From Pseudomonas farsensis (GTDB lineage Bacteria; Pseudomonadota; Gammaproteobacteria; Pseudomonadales; Pseudomonadaceae), in contig NZ_JABWRF020000001.1 in NCBI RefSeq assembly GCF_014268805.2, positions 1,746,001 to 1,810,000 on the forward strand: DNA of 64,000 bases. Direction: 5' to 3'. The stretch's first letter is position 1. Every line of letters begins with the position of its first letter. The position numbers were made by a program, and so were the translations under genes. This document shows, piece after piece, positions 30,051-38,705 of the stretch. The notes beneath the pieces were generated by a model. That model worked only from the letters and a program-made list of their open reading frames with translations. It made no database searches and had not been told where the DNA came from.

Positions 30051-30069
30051 GATGTAATAACATAACATC
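30051..30069. promoter_or_regulatory. Zur-box-like palindrome
   Basis: GATGTAATAACATAACATC. Its inner 13 bases match the recalled Pseudomonas Zur core GTTATAnnATAAC with one mismatch. It lies just upstream of the minus-strand TonB receptor start and about 80-100 bp before the divergent cobalamin riboswitch. The match is by eye. Confidence 0.6.
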
Positions 30070-30149
30070 TGTGCTGACTAAAACGCTATCGCCGCACGAT
30101 GGCAACGTGCCTGTTGACCACGGGCCGTTTTGATGGTCATCTGCGCGCC

Positions 30150-30335
30150 TGTTTCAGGTGCCCCCTGCCGCCGTGCATGGGGTGAAACGGGAAGCCGGTT
30201 CGTCATCCTTGCGGTGATCAGTCCGGCGCTGCCCCCGCAACGGTATACGAGCGAAGCATTCGATACGCCACTGTGCTCTGGCATGGGAAGGCGAATGTTT
30301 CATGACCCTCGTGAGCCCGGAGACCGGCCTGAAGC
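30150..30335 (+). ncRNA. Cobalamin (adenosylcobalamin-type) riboswitch
   Basis: The conserved core is easy to follow: an opening TTTCAGGTGCC, GGGTGAAACGGGAAGCCGGT, then GTCCGGCGCTGCCCCCGCAA with the following CGGT (the B12-box region), GCCACTG, TGGGAAGGCG, and closing GAGCCCGGAGACCGGCCTG. It lies 120 bp ahead of the TonB receptor gene at 30456. An 8-bp hairpin (30363-30370 with 30391-30398) followed by TTTCCC could be part of the expression platform. Known role: represses translation or transcription of corrinoid uptake/synthesis genes when cobalamin is bound. Confidence 0.95.
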
Positions 30336-30455
30336 ATCGTTTGGCAAACCCGCGGTGGGCGGGCGCAGGCCGGTTTTCGTAGGCGCGTGCGCCTGCGCTT
30401 TCCCTATGCGTTGTTCCCTCCGGGATTCTTTCATTCCTGTTTCAAGTGGAAAGAT

Positions 30456-32591
30456 ATGTCCCGTTATTCGTTGTTCCGTTCCTTCCCTGGCCACATGCTG
30501 CGTGCAAGCCTGGTGCCTTGTGTATTCCTCAGCGCAGGCGCCCAAGCCGCTGAAGATGAGCCGCTGGCATTGCCCGCCACGGCCATCACCGAATTCGCTG
30601 ACGCGGCTGCCCAGCCCGACCTGCGCACCCCTGGCACCAGCGGTTCTAGGCTGAACCTCACGCCGCTGCAAACCCCTGCCAGCGTCACCAGCATCAGCGC
30701 CGAGCAGATCCAGGCGCGCAATAACGCCACCGTGCAGGACGCCGTCACCCGTTCCCCTGGCATCACCTTCATCGGCACGCCCGGCAACGGCGGCACGGCG
30801 CTGTCGGCACGTGGCTTCACCGGCCATAGCTCGACCATGCAGTTGTACGACGGCACCCGCCTGTATGTCGGCGCCGGCACCGTGACCTTTCCGGTCGACA
30901 CCTGGGCGGTGGAGCGCATCGACGTGCTGCGCGGCCCAGCATCGGTGCTGTACGGGGAGGGCGCCACGGGGGCGGTGATCAACGTGGTGCCGAAAAAGCC
31001 GTTCGAAGGTGACATCCGCAATCGCCTGCGCCTGGGTTACGGCTCCAATGACCGCCAGCAGATGGCGCTGGACAGCGGCGGGTCGCTGAGCGACACCCTG
31101 AGCTACCGCTTGAACCTCAACAAGCTGGCGAGCAATGGCTGGGTGGACCGCGGCGAGTCCGACAGCATCGCCCTCAGCGGTGCGCTGCGCTGGCAGCCCA
31201 ACGAAGACCTGAGCGTGACCCTGAGTCACGATTACGGCGACCAGAACCCGCAGCAGTACCTCGGCACGCCGTTGATCGACGGGCATTACCGCGAGTCGTT
31301 GCGCGACCACAATTACAACGTGGCCAACGCCGAGCTGCATTACAACGACCAGTCCACACGCCTGGTCACCGACTGGGTAATCAGCGACACCCTCACCGCC
31401 AGCAACCAGCTGTATTACCTCAAGGCCCAACGCCGCTGGCGCAACGCCGAAAGCTACACCTGGCAGCCCGGTAACCTGATCGAGCGCAGCAGCTTCATCA
31501 GCATCAAGCAGACCCAGGAGCAGATTGGCGACCGCCAGTCGTTCACCCTGCAGCACCCGCTGTTTGGCCTGGACAGCCAGACCGTGGTGGGCGCGGACTA
31601 CAATTCCATTCGTTTCCTGCGCAAGCACGATTTTGGCAATACCCTGGCCGATGCCGTGCCGGTGGCAGGCTCTGGCGGCGGCAGCTACATCAGCGACGAC
31701 CCGTTCCGCTCGCGCGAAGCCAACCAGGCGCGGCAGTTCTCGCTGTTTGCCGAAAACCGCACGCAGCTGACCGAACGCGTGTCGCTGGTCACCGGTGCCC
31801 GCCGCGACCAGGTGCACCTGAACCGCGACAACCTTGATGACGACACCCGCAGCGACCGCAGCCTGACAGGCGATAACTGGCGCGCGGGCCTGGTGTTTGC
31901 GCTAAGCGAAGAGCTGTCGGTGTACGGCCAGTACGCCACCAGCACCGAAGGGGTCAGCGACCTGTTGACCCTAAGCTCGGAGCAGCAAAGCTGGGACTTG
32001 AGTACCGCCAAGCAGACCGAAGTTGGCATCAAGCAGATGCTGCCCGAAGGCCGTGGCGAGTGGACGCTCGCGGCCTACCACATCGTCAAGAAGAAGCTGC
32101 TCAGCACCGACCCGCTCGACCCCAAAGTGCAGCAGCAGGTTGGCCAACAGTCCTCGGACGGCATCGAGGCCACCCTTGAACTGCGCCTGCCCTATGAGCT
32201 GCAGTTGTCTGCCAACGCCGCCTGGTTGCGCGCCAGGTACGACGACTTTACCGCTGACGGCAACGACTACAGCGGCAACCGCCCGACCAACGTGCCGCGT
32301 CGTTCGGCCAACCTGTGGCTGAGCAAGGATTTTGCCCAACGCTTCAGCGCAGGTGCAGGCGCGCGGTACGTCGACAGCCGTTATGGCGACAACGCCAACA
32401 CTGTCAAGGTGCCGAGCTACACCGTGCTCGACGCAAGCTTCGACTGGCATGTGCAGCCGGACCTGACCTTGAGCCTGCAACTGAACAACCTGTTCGACCG
32501 CCAGTACGCCACCACCAGCGAGAACGGCGGCCGGCAGTGGTACCTGGGCGAGCCGCGTTCGTTCTTCGTGACGGCTGACTACAGCTTCTGA
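30456..32591 (+). CDS. TonB-dependent receptor under cobalamin riboswitch control
   Basis: Outer-membrane receptor of 711 residues. A signal peptide ends at AQA (about residue 31). The plug has LQTPASVTSISAEQIQARNN, the segment IDVLRGPASVLYGEGATGAV and NVVPKKP; the barrel ends in FFVTADYSF. By motif it resembles ferric-siderophore receptors (FhuA/FpvA class) rather than the shorter BtuB (~600 aa). Yet it sits directly behind a cobalamin riboswitch and ahead of a BtuCDF-like ABC operon, so corrinoid uptake is the best inference. The start at 30456 has GGAAAG upstream. The ABC ATPase gene begins 24 bp after its stop, implying one operon of receptor plus inner-membrane importer. Confidence 0.85.
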   Translation: MSRYSLFRSFPGHMLRASLVPCVFLSAGAQAAEDEPLALPATAITEFADAAAQPDLRTPGTSGSRLNLTPLQTPASVTSISAEQIQARNNATVQDAVTRSPGITFIGTPGNGGTALSARGFTGHSSTMQLYDGTRLYVGAGTVTFPVDTWAVERIDVLRGPASVLYGEGATGAVINVVPKKPFEGDIRNRLRLGYGSNDRQQMALDSGGSLSDTLSYRLNLNKLASNGWVDRGESDSIALSGALRWQPNEDLSVTLSHDYGDQNPQQYLGTPLIDGHYRESLRDHNYNVANAELHYNDQSTRLVTDWVISDTLTASNQLYYLKAQRRWRNAESYTWQPGNLIERSSFISIKQTQEQIGDRQSFTLQHPLFGLDSQTVVGADYNSIRFLRKHDFGNTLADAVPVAGSGGGSYISDDPFRSREANQARQFSLFAENRTQLTERVSLVTGARRDQVHLNRDNLDDDTRSDRSLTGDNWRAGLVFALSEELSVYGQYATSTEGVSDLLTLSSEQQSWDLSTAKQTEVGIKQMLPEGRGEWTLAAYHIVKKKLLSTDPLDPKVQQQVGQQSSDGIEATLELRLPYELQLSANAAWLRARYDDFTADGNDYSGNRPTNVPRRSANLWLSKDFAQRFSAGAGARYVDSRYGDNANTVKVPSYTVLDASFDWHVQPDLTLSLQLNNLFDRQYATTSENGGRQWYLGEPRSFFVTADYSF

Positions 32592-32615
32592 CCGTTGCCG
32601 CAGGAGGCGCCGAGC

Positions 32616-33389
32616 ATGACCAGTTTGACCATCGACGACTTGCACTGGGCACTGCCTGGGCCGCGCCTGCTGCTCAATGGCGTGAACGTGCAGGTGCAAC
32701 AAGGCGAATTCGTCGGGCTGATCGGCGCCAATGGCAGCGGCAAGACCAGCCTGCTGCGTTGCGCCTACCGCGCCACGCAGCCCACGGCCGGGCGGGTCAG
32801 CCTGGGCGGGGAAGACCTGTGGCAGCGCAGCCCGCGCTGGTGCGCGCAGCGCATTGCAGTGGTGCTGCAGGAATTTCCCGAAGAGTTTGGCCTGAGCGTT
32901 GCCGAGGTGGTGGCCATGGGGCACACGCCACACAAGGCCCTGTTCGACGGTGAAACCGCCGAGGACCGGGCCCGCAGCGCACAGGCGTTGGAACAGGTGG
33001 GGCTGGCGGAGCACGCCCGGCGCACCTTCGCCACGCTGTCGGGCGGCGAGAAACAACGCGTGCTGCTGGCGCGGGCGCTGGTCCAGGCGCCCGAACTGCT
33101 GATCCTCGACGAGCCCACCAATCACCTCGACCCGCGCTATCAGCTGGAGCTGCTGCAGCACCTGCGCGGGCTAGGGTTGAGCATTCTGGCAAGCTTTCAC
33201 GACCTCAACCTGGCGGCTGCCTTCTGCGACCGGCTGTATGTCATTGATGGCGGGCGCATCGTCGCCAGCGGCACACCGCACCAGGTGCTGACCCCTGAGC
33301 TGCTCAGGCAGGTGTTCGGCGTCGATGCATTGGTTGACCAGCACCCGCTGCACCCCTATCCACGTATTACCTGGGTTACCCGTTCATGA
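32616..33389 (+). CDS. ABC transporter ATPase, BtuD/FecE-like
   Basis: Cytoplasmic ATP-binding subunit of 257 residues. Walker A GANGSGKT (37-44), Q-loop VLQEFPE, signature LSGGEKQRVLLARAL (from 141), Walker B LLILDEPTNHLD (Asp165, Glu166) and switch His195 are intact. It belongs to the iron-chelate/vitamin B12 importer group. The start at 32616 has CAGGAGG 8 nt upstream; an in-frame earlier codon is unsupported. The last codons overlap the binding-protein gene as ATGA. It drives import by the permease encoded two genes downstream. The riboswitch upstream suggests a corrinoid. Confidence 0.92.
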   Translation: MTSLTIDDLHWALPGPRLLLNGVNVQVQQGEFVGLIGANGSGKTSLLRCAYRATQPTAGRVSLGGEDLWQRSPRWCAQRIAVVLQEFPEEFGLSVAEVVAMGHTPHKALFDGETAEDRARSAQALEQVGLAEHARRTFATLSGGEKQRVLLARALVQAPELLILDEPTNHLDPRYQLELLQHLRGLGLSILASFHDLNLAAAFCDRLYVIDGGRIVASGTPHQVLTPELLRQVFGVDALVDQHPLHPYPRITWVTRS

Positions 33390-34354
33390 CCTTTCGCTAC
33401 CTCTTTGGCCTGCTTTGGCTGCTGTTTTTGCTGCCTGCCGCTGCCCGCGACTTCCCCGTGAGCGTACACAGTTGTGAGCGCTCGGTAACCTTCACCCAAG
33501 CCCCGCAGCGCGTGGTGGTGCACGATGTGAACATGACGGCGATGCTGCTGCACCTGGGCCTGCGTGAGCGCATTGTCGGCTACACCGGGTTCACCCGCAG
33601 CAAACACCGCGAGCAGTGGATCGACCAGGCGCTGGAAGGCGTGCCGCAGCTGGCTAGCCGCTCGGCGTCCATCGAAACCCTGCTGGCGGCAGACACCGAG
33701 TTGTTCTTTGCTGGCTGGAACTACGGCATGCATGTCGGCGGCCCGCTGACCCCGGCAACCCTTGCGCCGTTCGGCGTGGCGGTTTACGAACTGAGCGAGT
33801 CGTGCTCGTGGGTAATGCCGCAGCAACGGGCGAGCCTCGACGATGTGTATCGCGACCTGGAAAACCTCGGAAGCATCTTTGCCGTGCAGGGGCAGGCCCG
33901 CGCGCTTATCGCGCAGATGCGCAGCCGCATCGCCCAGGTGCAACAGCGGGTTGGCCAGGCTCGGCACAGCCCCAAGGTGTTTCTCTACGACAGCGGCGAA
34001 GACCGCCCGACCACCTCCGGCCGGCTAGGCATGCCGCAAGCGCTGATCGATGCCGCGGGTGGCGTCAATGTGATGGGCGATGTGGCGGCGAGCTGGACTG
34101 AGGTGAACTGGGAAAGCGTGGTCGAGCGCGACCCTGAGGTCATCGTGATCGTCGATTACGGCCCGCTCACCTGGCAGCAGAAGCGCGATTTCCTGTTGCG
34201 TCAGCCGGCGCTCAAGGGCGTGCGGGCAATCCGCGAGCAGCGTTTCGTGGTGCTGAGCTATGTCGAGGTAACGCCTTCGGTCGAAAACGCCCAGGCCATC
34301 GAGAAACTCGCCGACGCCCTGCATCCGCAACCGCTTGAGGGCGCGCAGCCATGA
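33386..34354 (+). CDS. Periplasmic corrinoid/iron-chelate binding protein, BtuF-like
   Basis: Class III (helical-backbone) substrate-binding protein of 322 residues. It has a Sec signal peptide (MTFRYLFGLLWLLFLLPAAA, cleaved around residue 21), an N-terminal PQRVVVHDVNMTAMLLHLGL lobe, and a long bridging helix (about 160-190). The C-terminal lobe contains IDAAGGVNVMGDV and a NWESVVERDPEVIVI motif typical of the BtuF/FepB/FhuD family. Two cysteines (Cys29 in VHSCERS and Cys138 in SESCSW) could form a disulphide. It overlaps both neighbours by 4 nt, so the three ABC genes are translationally coupled. Ligand inferred as corrinoid from the riboswitch, not from motif. Confidence 0.85.
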   Translation: MTFRYLFGLLWLLFLLPAAARDFPVSVHSCERSVTFTQAPQRVVVHDVNMTAMLLHLGLRERIVGYTGFTRSKHREQWIDQALEGVPQLASRSASIETLLAADTELFFAGWNYGMHVGGPLTPATLAPFGVAVYELSESCSWVMPQQRASLDDVYRDLENLGSIFAVQGQARALIAQMRSRIAQVQQRVGQARHSPKVFLYDSGEDRPTTSGRLGMPQALIDAAGGVNVMGDVAASWTEVNWESVVERDPEVIVIVDYGPLTWQQKRDFLLRQPALKGVRAIREQRFVVLSYVEVTPSVENAQAIEKLADALHPQPLEGAQP

Positions 34355-35370
34355 TGCCTGTGCGCAGCCCGACAGGCTTGCGAGCCTTGTTGGTGGGGCT
34401 GGTGGTGCTGTTGCTGGCGTCCTGCGTCATGTCGCTGGCCTTTGGCCCGGCCTCGATCCCGATGCGCAACGTGGCGCAGGTGGTTGCCGGGCAGTTGGGC
34501 TTGGACATTGCCGGGGAACCAGGCAAAAGCCAGGCGCATATCGTCTGGCTGATCCGCGCACCCCGTGTAGTGCTGGGGGCGCTGGTGGGTGCGGGGCTGG
34601 CCCTGGTGGGCACAGCATTGCAGGCGGTTACCCGCAACCCCCTGGCCGACCCGCACCTGCTCGGTGTGAGTTCGGGCGCGGCCCTGGGCGCTGTGCTGGT
34701 GATGCTCTACTTGGGCGAGTTCATGGGCGTGTTCAGTTTGCCTCTGGCGGCGTTCATGGGCGCTGCCGGGAGCATGCTGCTGGTGATCGCGGTAGCGCGC
34801 CGCGGCGGGCGCATGGAGAGCGATCGCTTGCTGCTGGCAGGGGTGGCGGTGTCGTTCGTGCTGATGGCACTGGTCAACGTGCTGCTGTACAGCGGCGACC
34901 AGCATGCGGCCGCTTCGGTAGTGTTCTGGATGCTTGGCGGGCTGGGGGCGGCGCGCTGGGATGTGATCTGGCTGCCGGCGCTGTGCGTGGTGCTGGTGCT
35001 GCTTGCATTGCAGGCCATGGCGCGCGGCCTGAACGCGCTGATGAGTGGTGAGCAGACCGCGATCAGCCTGGGGTTCAGCGGCCGCCGGCTGCGCCTGCAG
35101 GTATTTATCTGCACCTCGTTGCTGACCGGGGTGCTGGTGGCGCTGTCCGGGGCGATTGGTTTTGTCGGGCTGATGGTGCCACACATGGCGCGGGCACTGG
35201 TGGGGGCCGACAACCGGCGTTTGCTGCCGGTGAGTGCGCTGCTTGGGGCGATATTTCTGGTGTGGGTGGATGTAGCCGCGCGCACGTTGATCGCGCCGGA
35301 GGACCTGCCCATCGGCATTGCCACAGCGGCGCTGGGTGGGTTGTTCTTTATCGTGCTGCTCAGGCGCTGA
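34351..35370 (+). CDS. ABC transporter permease, BtuC/FecCD family
   Basis: Inner-membrane permease of 339 residues with about 10 hydrophobic helices. Motifs typical of BtuC/FhuB-type permeases are seen: WLIRAPRVVLGALVGAGLAL near the start, GTALQAVTRNPLADPHLLGV, SGAALGAVLVM, then GAIGFVGLMVPHMARALVGA (EAA-like loop contacting the ATPase) and LLPVSALLGAIFLVWVDVAA. The start ATGATG at 34351 overlaps the binding-protein stop. It is the last gene of the receptor-ATPase-binding protein-permease operon. No terminator hairpin with a T run was seen right after it. Confidence 0.92.
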   Translation: MMPVRSPTGLRALLVGLVVLLLASCVMSLAFGPASIPMRNVAQVVAGQLGLDIAGEPGKSQAHIVWLIRAPRVVLGALVGAGLALVGTALQAVTRNPLADPHLLGVSSGAALGAVLVMLYLGEFMGVFSLPLAAFMGAAGSMLLVIAVARRGGRMESDRLLLAGVAVSFVLMALVNVLLYSGDQHAAASVVFWMLGGLGAARWDVIWLPALCVVLVLLALQAMARGLNALMSGEQTAISLGFSGRRLRLQVFICTSLLTGVLVALSGAIGFVGLMVPHMARALVGADNRRLLPVSALLGAIFLVWVDVAARTLIAPEDLPIGIATAALGGLFFIVLLRR

Positions 35371-35534
35371 GGCGAATTGAATGCGGTCGGTGTAGGCGCA
35401 GCCTTGTAAGGCTCCAAGCTGCGCGCAGGCCCCACCCATCTGCCAATGGTTTTTGCGTGCCAGCCACTCCCTTTGCATTGCGTCAGAGGGTACCCTGCCG
35501 GGCCTACCCGCTACCCGCAAATGCCAGGACCCCC

Positions 35535-36491
35535 GTGGACAGAGAGCAGCTCGAACGCAACCAGATCCCCGTTTACTTCATTGCCGTAGCGTTTGCCGCC
35601 GCCATTGGCCTGTTGGCCCCCGCCGCCGCACGGGCGTTGGAGCTACTGGTGACCCCGGCCATCGCCGTGCTGATGTACGCGATGTTCTTGCAGATCCCCT
35701 TCCTTGACCTGCGCGCAGGGCTGGGCAACCGGCGCTTCATGGCCGCGCTGCTGCTGGCCAACTTCGTGCTGGTGCCTTTGCTGGTCTGGGCCACCACCCG
35801 CGGCCTCAGCGCGCACCCGGCGCTGCTAGCCGGCGCCTTGCTGGTGCTGCTGACGCCGTGCATCGATTACGTGGTGGTGTTCACCCATATCGGCAAGGGA
35901 GACTCGCGCCTGACCCTGGCGGCCACGCCGGTGCTGTTGTTGGTGCAACTGGCGCTGCTGCCGCTGTACCTGGCGCTGATGCTTGGCGGGGCGAGCGAGG
36001 TGCACATTCAACTGGCGCCGTTTGTTGAAGCCTTTGTGCTGCTGATTGTGGTGCCGCTGCTGCTGGCGGTGGCGACCAGCGCGGGGGGACGGCGCTTTTC
36101 GTCGGTCGCGGCCTGGAACGACGCTTGGGCATGGCTACCGGTACCAGCCATGGCGCTGGTGCTGGTGGCCGTAATTGGCTCGCAGGTGGGCGTGGTGGTC
36201 GGCCGGCTGGATGAGCTGCTGCCGGTGCTACCGGTATATGTGGGCTTTGCCTTGCTGGCGCCCTTGCTGGGCTGGGGCACTGCGCGGGTGTTCGGGTTGC
36301 CCACTGGCGCGGCGCGGGCGGTGACGTTCAGTGCGGCGACGCGTAATTCGCTGGTGGTGCTGCCGTTGGCGTTGGCGCTGCCGGAGCCGATCCGCGGGTT
36401 GGCGGCGGCGGCGGTGATTACCCAGACGTTGGTAGAGTTGGTGAGTGAGCTGGTGTATGTGCGGGTGGTGCCCAGGGTGGTGCGGATGTAG
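35535..36491 (+). CDS. ACR3/BASS-family transporter (arsenic resistance-like)
   Basis: Polytopic inner-membrane protein of 318 residues with 10 hydrophobic helices, of the bile acid:sodium symporter/ACR3 superfamily. Motifs: QIPFLDLRAG (end of TM2), LVLLTPCIDYVVVFTHIGKG (TM4, including the conserved Cys that matters in ACR3 arsenite transport) and AVTFSAATRNSLVVLPLALA (the conserved TM9 region). This suggests arsenite or another anion as substrate, but no arsR or arsC is adjacent. The start is GTG at 35535 (VDREQLERNQIPVYF) with AGGA just upstream; the earlier open frame has no family-like sequence. Confidence 0.75.
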   Translation: MDREQLERNQIPVYFIAVAFAAAIGLLAPAAARALELLVTPAIAVLMYAMFLQIPFLDLRAGLGNRRFMAALLLANFVLVPLLVWATTRGLSAHPALLAGALLVLLTPCIDYVVVFTHIGKGDSRLTLAATPVLLLVQLALLPLYLALMLGGASEVHIQLAPFVEAFVLLIVVPLLLAVATSAGGRRFSSVAAWNDAWAWLPVPAMALVLVAVIGSQVGVVVGRLDELLPVLPVYVGFALLAPLLGWGTARVFGLPTGAARAVTFSAATRNSLVVLPLALALPEPIRGLAAAAVITQTLVELVSELVYVRVVPRVVRM

Positions 36492-36545
36492 CGGGGCGGG
36501 GGCTGCTACGCAGCCCTGTTGCGACGCAAGCCCGCTCCTGCACTG
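36491..36545. repeat. Single REP-like element between convergent genes
   Basis: GCGGGGGCTGCTACGCAGCC followed by GACGCAAGCCCGCTCCTGC carries REP halves in the 78-bp gap between the ACR3-like gene and a TonB receptor. It may act in transcription termination. Confidence 0.55.
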
Positions 36546-36569
36546 GCCGCGTCGCTTGTTGCGATGAGC

Positions 36570-38630
36570 TCAGAACTCGACCGTCAACCCGGCATACAGC
36601 GCACGCCCGTCACCCGGCGAGTGCAGCGATGCATCGGCGCCATCGGGGTCGTACCACACATATTCGTAGTAGCGGTTGGTCAGGTTCTTCAACTGCACAT
36701 CCACGCTCAGCGTCTCGCTGACCTGGTAGGTAGCCCCCAGGTTCATCAGCACATAGCCACCGTAGGTGCCCTGGGTGTTTTCCCGCTCCAGGTAGTAGTT
36801 GGTCTGGCCATTCATCCACGCGGTGAGCTGCAGCGCCGGGGTGGCCTGGTAGCTGACCCCGGTGTTCCACAGATGGTGCGGCACATGGTCGATTTCCTGG
36901 CCCTTGCTGCTGGGCAGGGCGCTACTGGGTTCGAGAATCTTCGAGTACTGCCAGGAATACGACATCCACACCTCGGTACGCGCGTCCGGGTGCAGGTTCA
37001 CCTGCAGGTCATAGCCCCAGCGCCGCGTCTGGCCAACGTTGTCCGACTCGCCGCTGGGGTCGTTCAGGCGCCGGCTGACTTCGCCGGTCGCGTCCTGGCG
37101 CCAATAGGCGACACGGCCATCAACCCAGCTGGCGGGGGTGAACTTGACACCGGTCTCCCAGCCTTCGTTGATCGACGGTGCCAGGTCCTCGTTACGCGGC
37201 GGCACTTTGTAGGCTGCAGTGCCCGTGCCCACCTGGAAGGTGCGGCCCCAGTTGGCGTAAAGGCTGGCGAATTGCCACGGGCTATAGACCACGCTCAGCT
37301 TGGGCTGCTTGATCAGCCCGTAATTGTTGATGTCCGCCTTCTGGCCGGTGAGTTCGTTGGTGAAGTCGCCGCTGAGCTTGTCGACGCGATAGGCCGGGAC
37401 AATTTTCAGCGACTCCCACGGCTCGATTTCGGCCTGCACATAGGCCCCGACGGTATTGAAGTCGAACTGCTGGTCGCGGGTCTGCGCCTGGCGCACGCGG
37501 CTTAGGGTGCGGTAGCGCTCGCTGCGGTTTTGCTGCTGCTGCACATCGCTGCCGCCTTCCAGGGCAAAGGCGTGCAGCCAGTCCACTTCAGGCCGCCAGG
37601 TCAGCGAGGTGAGGGCGCCGTACTGGGTTTCGTAGGCGTCGCGTTCTTGCTGTGAGCTGGTGCGCCAGTATTGCGTCCAGCGCCGGTCGTCGAAGGTGTT
37701 CAGGTAGGTTTTTGCCGACCACGAGAGGCTGTCGGCAAGGTCGGCGTCCAGGTGCAGGCTGACCTGGTTGGTGCGCCGGGTGCCCTTGTCGGTGGCGTTG
37801 AAGTCGTTGCTCATGCGTGGGTGGTGGCGGGCATCGTCGGCGCTGAGGTAACCGGCTTCCTGGGCGTCTGCTTCATAGTGGCGGGCGATCAGCCCCAGGC
37901 GGTAATTGCCGGCATCGGGGGTGTAGAACCACTTGCCGCTGAAGCTGTAGCGCTCGGTATCGCCGTGGTCACGGTAGCCATCGACCTGCTGGCGGGCAAA
38001 GAAATAGTTCTGCGTCCAGTTGCTGGTTTCAATGCCCTTGGCCAATTGCGCTTCACGGGTGTTGAAGCTGCCGTAACGCAGTCGCGCCTTGTTGTAGTTG
38101 CCGCCGGTGCGGGTGTTGATATTGACGTTGCCGGCGATGTTGTTCAGCCCGTAGCGCGGGTCGCTGGTGCCGCGTACCACCTCGATGCTGTCGATGTCCA
38201 TGGGGAACACCGAGTCGATAAAGGGCATGTTGCCATCGTTGGTGTTGCTGGGAATGCCGTCGATCAGCAGTTTGACGGCGTTGACTTCACCTTCGCCGTT
38301 GAAGCCGCGAAACGACAGCTTGCCGGAGGTGGTGCCTTGGTTGAAGCCGGTGAGCATTACGCCGGGCGCGCGGTTGAACAGCTCCCAGCTGTAAGCGACG
38401 GGCATCTTCTCAAGGATGTCGCCGCCGAGGATATCCACCGAGCTGAGCACGCTGCTGGTGGCCAGCGGGCCGGTGCTGGCGCCGGTGACGGTTACCGCGC
38501 CTAGGGTGAGGGTGGAGTTGTCCTGCGCCAGGCCTTGGGCCACGGCTTGGGACAATGGGCTTAAAACAGACACGCAGGTCAGGGCGAGCACGGGCAGCAC
38601 GGCACGTGCGGGGGTTGCGGACGCATTCAT
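36570..38630 (-). CDS. TonB-dependent receptor paired with a DUF2946-like protein
   Basis: Outer-membrane receptor of 686 residues. A signal peptide ends near AVAQ (about 33). The plug contains LEKMPVAYSWELFNRAPGVM, the segment IEVVRGTSDPRYGLNNIAGN and NINTRTGG, and the barrel ends in LYAGLTVEF. No STN domain. The start is ATG at 38630; a TTG directly upstream is less likely. The gene immediately upstream encodes a Cys/His-containing DUF2946-like protein, a pairing often seen with copper or other metal receptors in Pseudomonas; the substrate remains open. Transcribed towards the ACR3-like gene. Confidence 0.85.
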   Translation of the reverse strand: MNASATPARAVLPVLALTCVSVLSPLSQAVAQGLAQDNSTLTLGAVTVTGASTGPLATSSVLSSVDILGGDILEKMPVAYSWELFNRAPGVMLTGFNQGTTSGKLSFRGFNGEGEVNAVKLLIDGIPSNTNDGNMPFIDSVFPMDIDSIEVVRGTSDPRYGLNNIAGNVNINTRTGGNYNKARLRYGSFNTREAQLAKGIETSNWTQNYFFARQQVDGYRDHGDTERYSFSGKWFYTPDAGNYRLGLIARHYEADAQEAGYLSADDARHHPRMSNDFNATDKGTRRTNQVSLHLDADLADSLSWSAKTYLNTFDDRRWTQYWRTSSQQERDAYETQYGALTSLTWRPEVDWLHAFALEGGSDVQQQQNRSERYRTLSRVRQAQTRDQQFDFNTVGAYVQAEIEPWESLKIVPAYRVDKLSGDFTNELTGQKADINNYGLIKQPKLSVVYSPWQFASLYANWGRTFQVGTGTAAYKVPPRNEDLAPSINEGWETGVKFTPASWVDGRVAYWRQDATGEVSRRLNDPSGESDNVGQTRRWGYDLQVNLHPDARTEVWMSYSWQYSKILEPSSALPSSKGQEIDHVPHHLWNTGVSYQATPALQLTAWMNGQTNYYLERENTQGTYGGYVLMNLGATYQVSETLSVDVQLKNLTNRYYEYVWYDPDGADASLHSPGDGRALYAGLTVEF

Positions 38631-38705
38631 CAAAACGGTTCCTGGCTGGAAAGTCGGGTACGGCCGTGGCGCGCAAGCGGCGCAACGGGCGTTGGTGGCG
38701 ACGGA

